A stretch of DNA of 64,000 nucleotides, taken from NCBI GenBank assembly GCA_964412195.1, contig CAYPNP010000019.1:1-64000 (forward strand), given 5' to 3'. The translations under genes and the position numbers were made by a program. Position 1 is the stretch's first letter. Each line of letters opens with the position of its first letter. This document shows, piece by piece, positions 54,532-62,051 of this stretch. Origin of the DNA: CAYPNP01 sp964412195. Its GTDB lineage: Bacteria > Acidobacteriota > JAAYUB01. Below the pieces are notes generated by a model that was given only the letters and a program-made list of their open reading frames with translations, was not told the DNA's origin and did not search any database.

Positions 54532-56400
54532 GTGTCCCGTCTGAACTTTGCCTGGGACGCCGCCGGCCGGCTCCGCCGCGTCACCCGGCAGGTACCTACC
54601 ACCGGCAAGTACTCCGGGTCCGCCGGCCCCGGAACTCCCGCTGGGAAAGTCGCCTCCCCTTCAGTGCTCGGCGAAGAAGAATTAGTCGCCGAATTCGCCT
54701 ACGACTACGCCGGACGCCGGGTGCGCCACGACGGCCGCTTCGTGTACCTGGGCGACGGCGCCGGCGGAGCGGGCGACCCGATCCCGTCCGACACGCGCTT
54801 CTCTATCTACGACCAGCAGGCAGCGCTGGCGGAATACCATCTCGTCGGCAACCAATTCGAGAAGTCTTGTCAGTACATCTACGGTGCTGACTTGCTGGCT
54901 GCGGAGCGGTCCGACGAGGGGAGTGATCTCTCCACCTCTTTCTACCATCAGGATGCCCTGGGTTCGACGGTCAACCTGACCGGCCCGGACGGCGCCGCCA
55001 CCGCGGGCTACCTCTACGACGCCTGGGGCAATTACCGGGAATTGGATGTCGACGGCCAATTCGACTCAACCCCGGATCTCGACTCCTCCAATCTTAATGC
55101 GTGGGAGTCCTACCTCGCGAATGTGCAGGACGCCTGGTCTCCCGTCTCCCTTCTCCCGTCTCCCGGCTTCTCCGGAGACTGGAACCGCTTCACCTACACC
55201 GGCCACGAATTCGACCCCGAGACCGGGCTGTATTACTTCAAGGCCCGCTTCTACGACCTCGAACTCGGCCGCTTCTTTTCTGCTGATCCCTATCTTGGCG
55301 AATCGCTGGCCCCACCAAGTTTGCACCGGTACCTGTACGCCTTCGACAGCCCGCTTCGTTATGTCGATCTGACAGGTTATGCCACTGAAGAAAAGCCGTT
55401 GTACGAGCGGGCTTGGAATTGGATCCAGGCGAGGGCCGATGAAGTGGCTGAGGTTGCAGAAAACGCCGGAGAGAAATTCGCCGAGAAGTTCGTGGAGGGT
55501 GCGACAGATGTGGTTGTCCAGCCAGTGCGCTTGGTGCAGGACCTCGGGACAGTGGCGGGGGTGGCGATCTACAATTCGAACGCCTCCCAAAAGGTTTATT
55601 CCGAAGATGTGAAGTTGAAGTCGAAGCTTGGCCAAAGCATGCAAGCCCGGGTTGAACGAGGAGAGTCGCCACTCCAGGCGATGGGTGGGGGTCTACTCGA
55701 CACTTACGCCAGCCTGGATCCGATGACTTCGGCTTACGTGGATACCTATCATTATGGTTGTGGAGCGATCGACGTCATTAGGGGTAAAAAGCGGCTGGGA
55801 GATGTGGTCGTCGAATCTGCGGGAGATACAGGATATCGAACCGGCGGTGTTGCCGCCGGTCTGGCTTTGGGAGGTGCAGAGACTGCTGCTTCACGCGGAG
55901 GTGTGGCGCTCCGGCAAAGTACTTTCTTCCAATCGAGTCGCTTCTTTTCATCTGAGTCCGCGGCAGTGCGCTATTTCCAGAATCAACTTTCCCGTGTCAA
56001 TGACCGTGGCTTCGTACGGATCGGCTCCGAAGTTCCGAATGTGGAGCCAATTCAAGGTTCTGGAGGAACAGGGAAAGTGTATGAGATACCTGCAGCCGAA
56101 TTGGAAGCGGGGAAACCTTATATTGGGAGAACTCGGAGAACGGTTCCAGAACGAATGACAGATGCAGATCATCGTGCAAAGACCCCTACTGGAAAACCAC
56201 CAAAAGCTTCAACCTTAGCGGAAAATCTTACACCCAATGAGACTGCAGGATTAGAATATCTCTTAGCGGAAGAGAGAGGTCTTGAGAATTTATCAAATAA
56301 AATTCCGCCTCTTAATCCAAATCTTAAAAAGAATGCTGTTCGCATTGAGGAAGCAAAGAAAATAATTGAAAAGTACAAGAGTCAAGAAGGCGTTCAATGA
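54532..56400 (+). CDS. Displaced Rhs core module with GIY-YIG/URI-like nuclease tail
   Basis: This is the shortest module. Rhs homology starts at 54460 (LSGDTTAKIIGALDADG) and the first start codon is GTG 54532, giving 622 aa without an export signal. The core motif ETGLYYFKARFYDLELGRF is followed by a tail of about 340 residues. Its end has GKVYEIPAAELEAGKPYIGR, then ERMTDADHRAK, then AEERGLENLSNKIPPLNP. A Y-x-G-R-T strand, a downstream basic residue, an E on a helix and an N-K-I-P-P-L-N-P loop are as in GIY-YIG/URI-type nuclease toxins. At the linker before DWNRFTYTGHEF it carries tctcccg heptamers where the other three copies carry agcctcg heptamers. The immunity gene overlaps its stop. 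Confidence 0.78.
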   Translation: MSRLNFAWDAAGRLRRVTRQVPTTGKYSGSAGPGTPAGKVASPSVLGEEELVAEFAYDYAGRRVRHDGRFVYLGDGAGGAGDPIPSDTRFSIYDQQAALAEYHLVGNQFEKSCQYIYGADLLAAERSDEGSDLSTSFYHQDALGSTVNLTGPDGAATAGYLYDAWGNYRELDVDGQFDSTPDLDSSNLNAWESYLANVQDAWSPVSLLPSPGFSGDWNRFTYTGHEFDPETGLYYFKARFYDLELGRFFSADPYLGESLAPPSLHRYLYAFDSPLRYVDLTGYATEEKPLYERAWNWIQARADEVAEVAENAGEKFAEKFVEGATDVVVQPVRLVQDLGTVAGVAIYNSNASQKVYSEDVKLKSKLGQSMQARVERGESPLQAMGGGLLDTYASLDPMTSAYVDTYHYGCGAIDVIRGKKRLGDVVVESAGDTGYRTGGVAAGLALGGAETAASRGGVALRQSTFFQSSRFFSSESAAVRYFQNQLSRVNDRGFVRIGSEVPNVEPIQGSGGTGKVYEIPAAELEAGKPYIGRTRRTVPERMTDADHRAKTPTGKPPKASTLAENLTPNETAGLEYLLAEERGLENLSNKIPPLNPNLKKNAVRIEEAKKIIEKYKSQEGVQ

Positions 56401-56984
56401 CACTGATAAACACAGTGAAGTTCTGGCAACGATTTAGCAGGATCGCTGAAATTTTGCGTCAGAAAATCTTATCTGATGAGTTGCGGTTTGCCTTCTATGA
56501 GGTCGAAAAGGTTCTTCAAGAATGTGAATATCATTTCGCTTTCGAACTCACACATGATGGACATAACGCGATCTTAATATTGACTCCAGAGGGTGATCAA
56601 ACTATCGCAGCCCAAATAGATTCTCTTCTTGCTGGGAAACCAGCGATCGATAGTTGGATTATCTACGGTAGGAGGCAGAAAAAAACGATTAAAGATGCCT
56701 TCACCTTTATCCATCACATCTATGGGATTGATATAAGTGACTGCAAATTTTCAATGACTGAAAGCATTGAAGGTTTGAAGATTAATCTGGCATCGAGATC
56801 TATTGAGGGACTTAGTGGGGAGGAACGTCAGGGACTAGTAGCAACTTTACTCGATCATCTCGTTGGTGAGGAGGTTATGATGACAAAAAATGCAATAATA
56901 ACCACTAATCCTAAGTATGATGAAGGCCAATATCAACTCTCTGCGAGTGAATTAGTGGCGGTACTTACGAAAAAGGGTCATTGA
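56397..56984 (+). CDS. Probable immunity protein for the GIY-YIG/URI-like tail
   Basis: A 195-aa cytoplasmic protein whose ATG overlaps the toxin stop (atga). It begins MTLINTVKFWQRFSRIAEIL and contains EKVLQECEYHFAFELTHDG and GLKINLASRSIEGLSGEERQ. No named family is recognised. It is strongly A+T-rich relative to the Rhs core. Position and coupling suggest it inhibits the nuclease tail before it. It ends the run of four toxin-immunity pairs. Confidence 0.75.
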   Translation: MTLINTVKFWQRFSRIAEILRQKILSDELRFAFYEVEKVLQECEYHFAFELTHDGHNAILILTPEGDQTIAAQIDSLLAGKPAIDSWIIYGRRQKKTIKDAFTFIHHIYGIDISDCKFSMTESIEGLKINLASRSIEGLSGEERQGLVATLLDHLVGEEVMMTKNAIITTNPKYDEGQYQLSASELVAVLTKKGH

Positions 56985-57231
56985 TAGTGTGTAGCCGGAG
57001 TTAGATGGAAGAATTGATGGGTGAGGATTCTCCGGGTACGATAGGAAACAGACCAAGGAGGATCCGATTGAGCAAGGAAAAGGCGATCAGCGAAGAAGTA
57101 GCGTCAAGCCCGGGCGGCGCGAATCGTCACCCATCACGAACGACATGGTTGCGAAGCCGCCGCGCGGGAACGGCGGCAACGACCCACCCTCGCCGGGGAC
57201 GGGTGTTTCCGCACGAACCGTCGGATCGGTG

Positions 57232-57306
57232 TGGAGTGCGGTGACGAGGCGCGACAGCAGGCAGTGGCCGGTCCGGGACTGCCGGGGCGCCGAGTCACCG
57301 CTTTGA
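57232..57306. repeat. Palindromic element, copy C (intergenic)
   Basis: The arms are tggagtgcggtgacgaggcg and gcgccgagtcaccgctttga, the same as those of copies A and B inside rhs genes, around a different centre. Here it is in non-coding DNA. Confidence 0.72.
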
Positions 57307-57451
57307 GATCGGCGGCGGGAGGCGCGGGAGGTGAGGTCGAATTGTTGGCAAGCTGGCGCCAGTCACCTTCCGCCTCGGTCAGGATAAATCAAGCCGGATT
57401 CGTTGAATTCCGCCGCCCTGGGTGAACGGGTCGCGACGATGCCTATCGATC

Positions 57452-57527
57452 GCAAAGCGGTGCTTCGGCGCCCGGATAATCTTGCAGATCCCAAGAGCAA
57501 GTCGAGCGCCTCATCACCGCACTCCAT
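57452..57527. repeat. Palindromic element, copy D (intergenic, opposite orientation)
   Basis: It reads gcaaagcggtgcttcggcgcc on the left and gcgcctcatcaccgcactcc on the right, the reverse complement of the arrangement in copies A-C. Confidence 0.72.
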
Positions 57528-57665
57528 ATGGTTCGACTCCTTCAGAGTCGATTGACATGGTCGGGCACGCTCACCCCGGCTGGCGTCGCCGAGCCTCCGC
57601 CAGCCGGGGCTATTCGAAATCTTTCCTTTCAGGAAAGAAGAGTCACTGATTCCTGCATGGTGTTG

Positions 57666-57712
57666 CGGCCGCCGGGTGCGCCACGACGGCCGCTTTGCGT
57701 GCCTGGGCGAGG
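57666..57712 (+). pseudogene. Rhs core relic
   Basis: About 47 bases match the conserved core that encodes GRRVRHDGRF (compare 51885-51925 and 54715-54755), with substitutions at the end (RFACLGED instead of RFVYLGDG). The match stops abruptly on both sides, so only a scrap of a former module remains. Confidence 0.7.
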
Positions 57713-57790
57713 ACGCGGCGGTCCCTGCGGGACCAGCCGATGACCGGGGCGAAGTCCGGCACGGATTCAATTACAGGCGGCAGTCCGTCC

Positions 57791-57866
57791 CGGCGGGACG
57801 GACGTCCATCGGCGGGACGGACGTCCATCGGCGGGACAGACGTCCAGCGGCGGGGCGGACGTCCAG
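57791..57866. repeat. Four tandem 19-bp repeats
   Basis: The unit is cggcgggacggacgtccat, present four times; the last two units carry a few substitutions. Each unit contains the palindromic core ggacgtcc. No gene overlaps it convincingly. Confidence 0.85.
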
Positions 57867-57933
57867 TTCGTCGAAACTGGGACACGCCTCGCGCCCGTCG
57901 CTCACGCTCGGGGTACTGACGTGCTGCCGGTGT

Positions 57934-58047
57934 GCGGGTCCCCGGTCCAGCGGACCGGGACTACTCAAGCGGCGGGTCTCCGGTCCAGCGGACCGGGACT
58001 ACCCACGCGGCGGGTTGCCGGGCTGGCGGACCGGGACTACCCGCGCG
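57934..58047. repeat. Three tandem 38-bp repeats with an internal hairpin
   Basis: Units start at 57934, 57972 and 58010. The first two contain ccggtcc-agc-ggaccgg, a 7-bp hairpin, followed by gactac. The array ends at the stop of the M64 gene, so it may act in transcript termination or stability for that minus-strand gene. Confidence 0.8.
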
Positions 58048-58053
58048 CCCGGG

Positions 58054-59523
58054 CTACTCGGTGTAGCGCGTCAGGACACGGCGGACGGCGGCCTCACACA
58101 CCGCGCAGTACGGCTTGCGGCCCTTGCTGAACATCAGGCAGTCCACCATCGGCCGGTACAGCCCCTCGGAGGCGTAGCCGGCGCCCTGGAAGGCCCCGAC
58201 CTGGCCCCGGAAGCGGCTGGCGCCGAGGAACTCGTCTACCTTTTGCGCAGCCTCCTTCGACATCTGCTCCGACAGGTCCACCACCTTCTGGACCTCGGCC
58301 GCGGGGGCGCCCTCGCGCATCATCCGGGCGATCTTGTCGTTGATCTCCTGGCGCTTCTTCTGGTAGGCCAGGTCCATGGCGTCGAAGGCGGCCTTCTCCC
58401 ACGGCGTGGGGACCTCGATGCCGGGGGTGGCCAAGGCCTGCCACTTCAGGTGGGCCGGATCGAGCAGGGCGGTGATGTTTGCCTCCACCGGCTCGACCCC
58501 CTGCGGGTAGAACTCGTTGTAGGCGGTGGACGAGGTGTAGTACTCGTCGGCCAGCCCGGCGAAGGCGTGGCCGAACTCGTGCGGCAGCAGGTAGCCGAAC
58601 CACTGGTTGTCGGAGGTGAAGGTGCAGTAGAAGTTGTAGATGCCGCCCCCGCCGTAGCGGGCCTGATTGACCATGATCAGGATGGTGTCGTACGGCACGG
58701 CGGCGGCCACGTCCCGCAGGGCCCGGTTCTCCTCGGTCAGCAGGTAGCGTTCGGAGCCGAGCGAGTCGAAGGTGGCGCCCAGGGCGGTGTTGCGGTAGAC
58801 GCCGCGGCTCGGCTCGTCGCAGCCGGACTCGGCGGAGGGCCGGAACGCCCCGCGGATGCTGATCCGGCTGGCGCAGGACTTGTACGGCTCCAGCCCGAGC
58901 AGGTTCTCCTGGAAGCGGGCCAGGTCGCGCTTGACCTTGTCCAGCTCGGCGGCGGTGTAGCCCTCGGGCAGGACGGCGATGTCGAGGCAGGCGTGCGGGT
59001 CGCCGCTGTCGCGCACCGGGATCACCTGGACGTCCGGGGCGGGCCGCTCCCGGTGGATGGTGAGGTCCGCCGGATCGATCTCGGCAGTGAACAGCTGGTG
59101 GTACTGGTTGTTCCGGTCGCGGCCGTCGATGGTGAAGCGCACGCGCGCCTTGGGCCAGGGCATGAGCACGGTCTCGTGGTAGGTCCGCCGGATGCCGCGG
59201 CCGGCCGGGTCGGAAGTGCGGTATTCGCCGAAGTAGCTGTCGTAGCCCTGCGAGAAGATCAGGGCGCCGCTGGCGGCGTCGTAGACCCGGGCGCTGTACC
59301 GTCCGACGGCGTAATCGTCGAGGAGGTGCGTCCGGCTGCCGGCCCAGGCGCCCTGGCGGTAGAGCTGGTCCAGGGTGAAGAGCTCGTCCCGGGCGTCGCC
59401 GGCGTGGTACACGTCGACGCGCAGGGTGGCGTCCTCGAAGAAGCGGTCAAATTCCGCCGGCGCGGCAGCCAGGGCGAGGGTGGCCAGCAGGACGACGATT
59501 CCGACGGTCAGGGTTGCGCGCAT
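58054..59523 (-). CDS. Secreted M64-family (IgA-peptidase-like) metallopeptidase
   Basis: The start is the ATG at 59523 (MRATLTVGIVVLLATLALAAA), which has ggagg upstream; the open frame extends further but that part overlaps the terminator repeat. The N-terminal part (residues 20-170) is a beta-rich M64 N-domain (FDRFFEDATLRVDVYHAG). The catalytic domain has DIAVLPEGYT, ILIMVNQARYGGGG and the zinc motif LPHEFGHAFAGLADEYY, a HExxH-like HEFGH with downstream D/E. Near the end VDCLMFSKGRKPYCAVC carries the two conserved cysteines typical of the family. It should be a secreted zinc endopeptidase; the IgA cleavage known for one founding member is not implied here. Confidence 0.93.
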   Translation of the reverse strand: MRATLTVGIVVLLATLALAAAPAEFDRFFEDATLRVDVYHAGDARDELFTLDQLYRQGAWAGSRTHLLDDYAVGRYSARVYDAASGALIFSQGYDSYFGEYRTSDPAGRGIRRTYHETVLMPWPKARVRFTIDGRDRNNQYHQLFTAEIDPADLTIHRERPAPDVQVIPVRDSGDPHACLDIAVLPEGYTAAELDKVKRDLARFQENLLGLEPYKSCASRISIRGAFRPSAESGCDEPSRGVYRNTALGATFDSLGSERYLLTEENRALRDVAAAVPYDTILIMVNQARYGGGGIYNFYCTFTSDNQWFGYLLPHEFGHAFAGLADEYYTSSTAYNEFYPQGVEPVEANITALLDPAHLKWQALATPGIEVPTPWEKAAFDAMDLAYQKKRQEINDKIARMMREGAPAAEVQKVVDLSEQMSKEAAQKVDEFLGASRFRGQVGAFQGAGYASEGLYRPMVDCLMFSKGRKPYCAVCEAAVRRVLTRYTE

Positions 59524-59555
59524 GGTTACCTCCAGCGTGGCATGGCGATGGGCGG

Positions 59556-59598
59556 ACGAAAAAAAACCGGGCGCGACGAACTTCCGGCCCGGTGGCGC
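59556..59598 (-). terminator. Minus-strand terminator downstream of the membrane phosphoesterase gene
   Basis: Read on the minus strand, accgggc pairs with gcccggt around a 14-base loop and eight T follow. It is about 180 bases after the stop of the phosphoesterase gene and just before the M64 start, so it should separate the two transcripts. Confidence 0.7.
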
Positions 59599-59633
59599 CG
59601 TACAATGGATTGAACGCACGTGACGCATTGCAG

Positions 59634-59671
59634 GGACCGGCCGGGATCAACGCCCGCCGGTTTTTTTTCGT
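59634..59671 (+). terminator. Plus-strand terminator-like hairpin
   Basis: accggc pairs with gccggt and eight T follow at 59661-59668. No plus-strand gene lies upstream, so it may stop antisense transcription of the M64 gene. Its outer 15 bases (ccggttttttttcgt, 59657-59671) are the exact inverse of 59556-59570. Confidence 0.6.
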
Positions 59672-59779
59672 TCCCCATTACACACGCCGCCGCAGAAAAA
59701 ATCAAGCGAAAATCCGGGCGCCCTTTCTCCCGGAAGAATCGATTCCGGGCCCCACTGTTTCCGGTTCACTATTGCCTGT

Positions 59780-61042
59780 TCACTTTCTGCGGAGCGTGAA
59801 CACGGTGATCTCCGGCGGGATCCCCACCCGCCCCAGCAGGCCGACGAAGCCGAAGCCGCGGTTGACATAGAGGTACTGGCCGCCCTTCCGATAGAGGCCG
59901 GCCCACTCCTCGTAGAAGAGCTGGGCGGGGCTCCAGCGCCAGGCCGGGCGCTCGATGCCGAACTGGCCGGCGTGGGTGTGGCCGGAGAAGGTCACGTCGA
60001 TGTCGGGATGCTTCGGCCGGACTTCGGCGTCCCACTGGTTCGGGTCGTGGGCCAGCAGGAGCTTCACCGGGACGCCCTCGGTGCCGCGCGCGGCGGCGTC
60101 GAGGTCGCCGCGGCTCGGGCCGTAGCCGCGCGACCAGTTTTCCACGCCGAGGAGGGCGATCTGCTCCGCCCCCCGGCTCAGGATTACGTGCTCGTTCTTG
60201 AGCAGCCGCCAGCCCAGCGCCGGGTAGGCCGCCTCCAGGCGGCGGAAGTTCTCCTGATGGGCGGCTTCGCTGGGCCAGCGGGTGTAGGTGCCGTAGTCGT
60301 GGTTGCCCAGCACCGCGTAGACGCCCAGCGGCGCCCGGATCCGGCGCAGGAGGTCCATGCGGCCGTCCAGCTCGTCGGCGCGGACGTTGACCAGGTCGCC
60401 GGTGAACAGGACCAGGTCCGACTGCTGGGCGGCGGCCAGGTCGATGCCGCGGGCGAGCTCGGCGCCGTTGTGGAAGCTGCCGACGTGGAGGTCCGACAGC
60501 TGGGTGATGGTCAGGCCGTCAAAGGCGGGCGGCAGGTGGGGCAGGACCAGGGTCTCCCGGCGGACGGTGAAGCTGTCCCGGCCGCGGACCACGCCGTCGG
60601 CCATCAGGACGAAGACCACCAGGGCGGCGGCGGCCGCCGCCAGGCTGACGATCTTCCAGCGCGCCACCGGGGCGCGGGCGGGCTCGGCCAGGTGGCGGCG
60701 GGCGGAGGACCAGGCGCGCAGTTTCCGCCCGGCCCGGCGGAGGAGGCGGAGGAGGTCCTCGGCGAAGAGCAGGGCGACGCCGGGCAGCTTGGGCACGTAG
60801 AGCATCAGGAAGCCGGTCAGGATCGCGAACATGGTCAGGGTGGGCAGGGTGACTCCCAGCGGGCGCATCAGGTAGAGCGAAAGATTCAGCAAGTAGACGG
60901 CGCCGTGCAGCCCCCAGTAGAGGCGCCGCGCCCACGGGCGGGCGGTCAGGGTGCGGATCGCCTGGTAGAAGTAGGCGTCCAGCCCGACCAGGAGTCCGAC
61001 TTGGAGAAGGAACAGGATCACGAAGGCGAAGAATCTGAGCAT
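59780..61042 (-). CDS. Membrane-anchored metallophosphoesterase (YkuE-like)
   Basis: The start is the ATG at 61042, because aaggag lies seven bases upstream. Three or four hydrophobic helices come first (MLRFFAFVILFLLQVGLLVG, AVYLLNLSLYLM, LTMFAILTGFLMLY and IVSLAAAAAALVVFVLM, to about residue 155), then a calcineurin-like phosphoesterase with SDLHVG, FTGDLVN, VLGNHDYG, LAHDPNQW and FSGHTHAGQFG: the full set of metal ligands. This is the order seen in YkuE/YaeI-type enzymes, which are linked to phospholipid or nucleotide hydrolysis at the membrane. The active site would face the periplasm. It is divergent from the ABC transporter genes with a 109-base gap. Confidence 0.92.
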   Translation of the reverse strand: MLRFFAFVILFLLQVGLLVGLDAYFYQAIRTLTARPWARRLYWGLHGAVYLLNLSLYLMRPLGVTLPTLTMFAILTGFLMLYVPKLPGVALLFAEDLLRLLRRAGRKLRAWSSARRHLAEPARAPVARWKIVSLAAAAAALVVFVLMADGVVRGRDSFTVRRETLVLPHLPPAFDGLTITQLSDLHVGSFHNGAELARGIDLAAAQQSDLVLFTGDLVNVRADELDGRMDLLRRIRAPLGVYAVLGNHDYGTYTRWPSEAAHQENFRRLEAAYPALGWRLLKNEHVILSRGAEQIALLGVENWSRGYGPSRGDLDAAARGTEGVPVKLLLAHDPNQWDAEVRPKHPDIDVTFSGHTHAGQFGIERPAWRWSPAQLFYEEWAGLYRKGGQYLYVNRGFGFVGLLGRVGIPPEITVFTLRRK

Positions 61043-61151
61043 CCGGCACTCCTTCGAAAAACACATTATACCGAAAGCCGGCCATCCCGTGTTTCCCCTT
61101 TTGAAAGATTCCTTGCCGCCCGGCGGCGCGCTGGCCTACAATGGCGGCCGA

Positions 61152-62051
61152 ATGGACGCCCTGCAGGTCGAGAATCTCGCCAAGTCATACGGCGCCGTGC
61201 GGGCGCTGCGGGGGGTGAGCTTTGCCGTGCCGGCCGGCGAGGTGTTCGGCTACCTCGGGCCCAACGGCGCCGGCAAGACCACCACCCTGCGCGCGGTGCT
61301 GGGGCTGGTGCGGCCCGACGCCGGCGAGGTGCGGATCCTCGGGGAGCGGGCGGGGCCGGCGTCCGCGCGGCGAGACATCGGCTACCTGCCCGGGGAGCTG
61401 AGCCTCTGCGGCGCCATGACCGGCGGGGCCGTGCTGGACTATTTCGCCGCCTTCCGGCCGGCGCGCCCGCCGGTCCTGCGCGAACGGCTGCTGGACGCCT
61501 TCGGGGTGTCCGGGGCGGCGCTGGCGCAGCGGGTTAAGACCCTGTCCCACGGCACCAAGCAGAAGATCGGCTTGGTGGTTGCCATGCAGCACGACCCGGA
61601 GCTGCTGATCCTCGACGAGCCGACCGCCGGGCTGGACCCGCTAGTCCAGCAGGCCTTCCGCGAGGCGGTGGCCGGCTGCGCCGCCCGCGGGCGGGCGGTG
61701 CTTTTCTCCTCCCACGTGCTGTCGGAAGTGGAGGCGGTCTGCGACCGGGTGGCGATCCTGCGGGAGGGCGAGCTGGTCACCAGCGGGACCATCGCCGAGC
61801 TGCGCGGCCTGATGGTCCGGCGCATGGAGGTGCGGTTCCGCGGCCCCGCGCCGTCTGACCTGGCCGGCGTGCCGGGGGTGCGGAGCGTCGAGGCGGCGGG
61901 CGCCGAGGCGGTGCTCTGGGTGGAGGGGGATGTCAACCCGCTGCTGCGCCGCCTGGCCGCCTGCGACCTGGAGCGCTTCGTCTTCCCGGAGCCGCAGCTC
62001 GAGGACGTCTTCCGGCGCTACTACCGCGCGGAAGGGGGACGCCGTGCGTAA
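61152..62051 (+). CDS. ABC transporter ATP-binding protein, ABC-2 type
   Basis: A 299-aa protein from the ATG at 61152 (MDALQVENLAKSYG). The nucleotide-binding domain is complete: Walker A GPNGAGKTT, Q-loop region GYLPGEL, a signature region with TLSHGTKQK (LSHGT instead of LSGGQ, common in this subgroup), Walker B LLILDEPTAGLDP and the H-loop FSSHVLSEVE. The C-terminal 80 residues are the extra domain typical of ABC-2 exporters. The gene overlaps the permease gene by eight bases, so they form one operon. The substrate is unknown; such pairs export drugs, lipids or polysaccharide. Confidence 0.95.
   Translation: MDALQVENLAKSYGAVRALRGVSFAVPAGEVFGYLGPNGAGKTTTLRAVLGLVRPDAGEVRILGERAGPASARRDIGYLPGELSLCGAMTGGAVLDYFAAFRPARPPVLRERLLDAFGVSGAALAQRVKTLSHGTKQKIGLVVAMQHDPELLILDEPTAGLDPLVQQAFREAVAGCAARGRAVLFSSHVLSEVEAVCDRVAILREGELVTSGTIAELRGLMVRRMEVRFRGPAPSDLAGVPGVRSVEAAGAEAVLWVEGDVNPLLRRLAACDLERFVFPEPQLEDVFRRYYRAEGGRRA

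Larger units (their letters stand above)
56985..58053. other. Non-coding graveyard with Rhs relic, palindromic elements and tandem repeats
   Basis: No intact gene is supported in this 1.07-kb stretch. It holds two palindromic elements in opposite orientation (57232-57306, 57452-57527), an Rhs scrap (57666-57712) and two tandem arrays (57791-57866, 57934-58047). A short open frame at 57005-57244 has no family signature. It looks like the decayed end of the Rhs array. Confidence 0.65.

Noticed and set aside
57005..57244. Small gene after the last immunity gene
   Set aside because: 79 codons with low-complexity Arg/Pro text and no good ribosome-binding site. Its end overlaps the palindromic element.
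57791..58047. CRISPR array
   Set aside because: The 19-bp and 38-bp units are contiguous tandem repeats with no unique spacers, and there are no cas genes.
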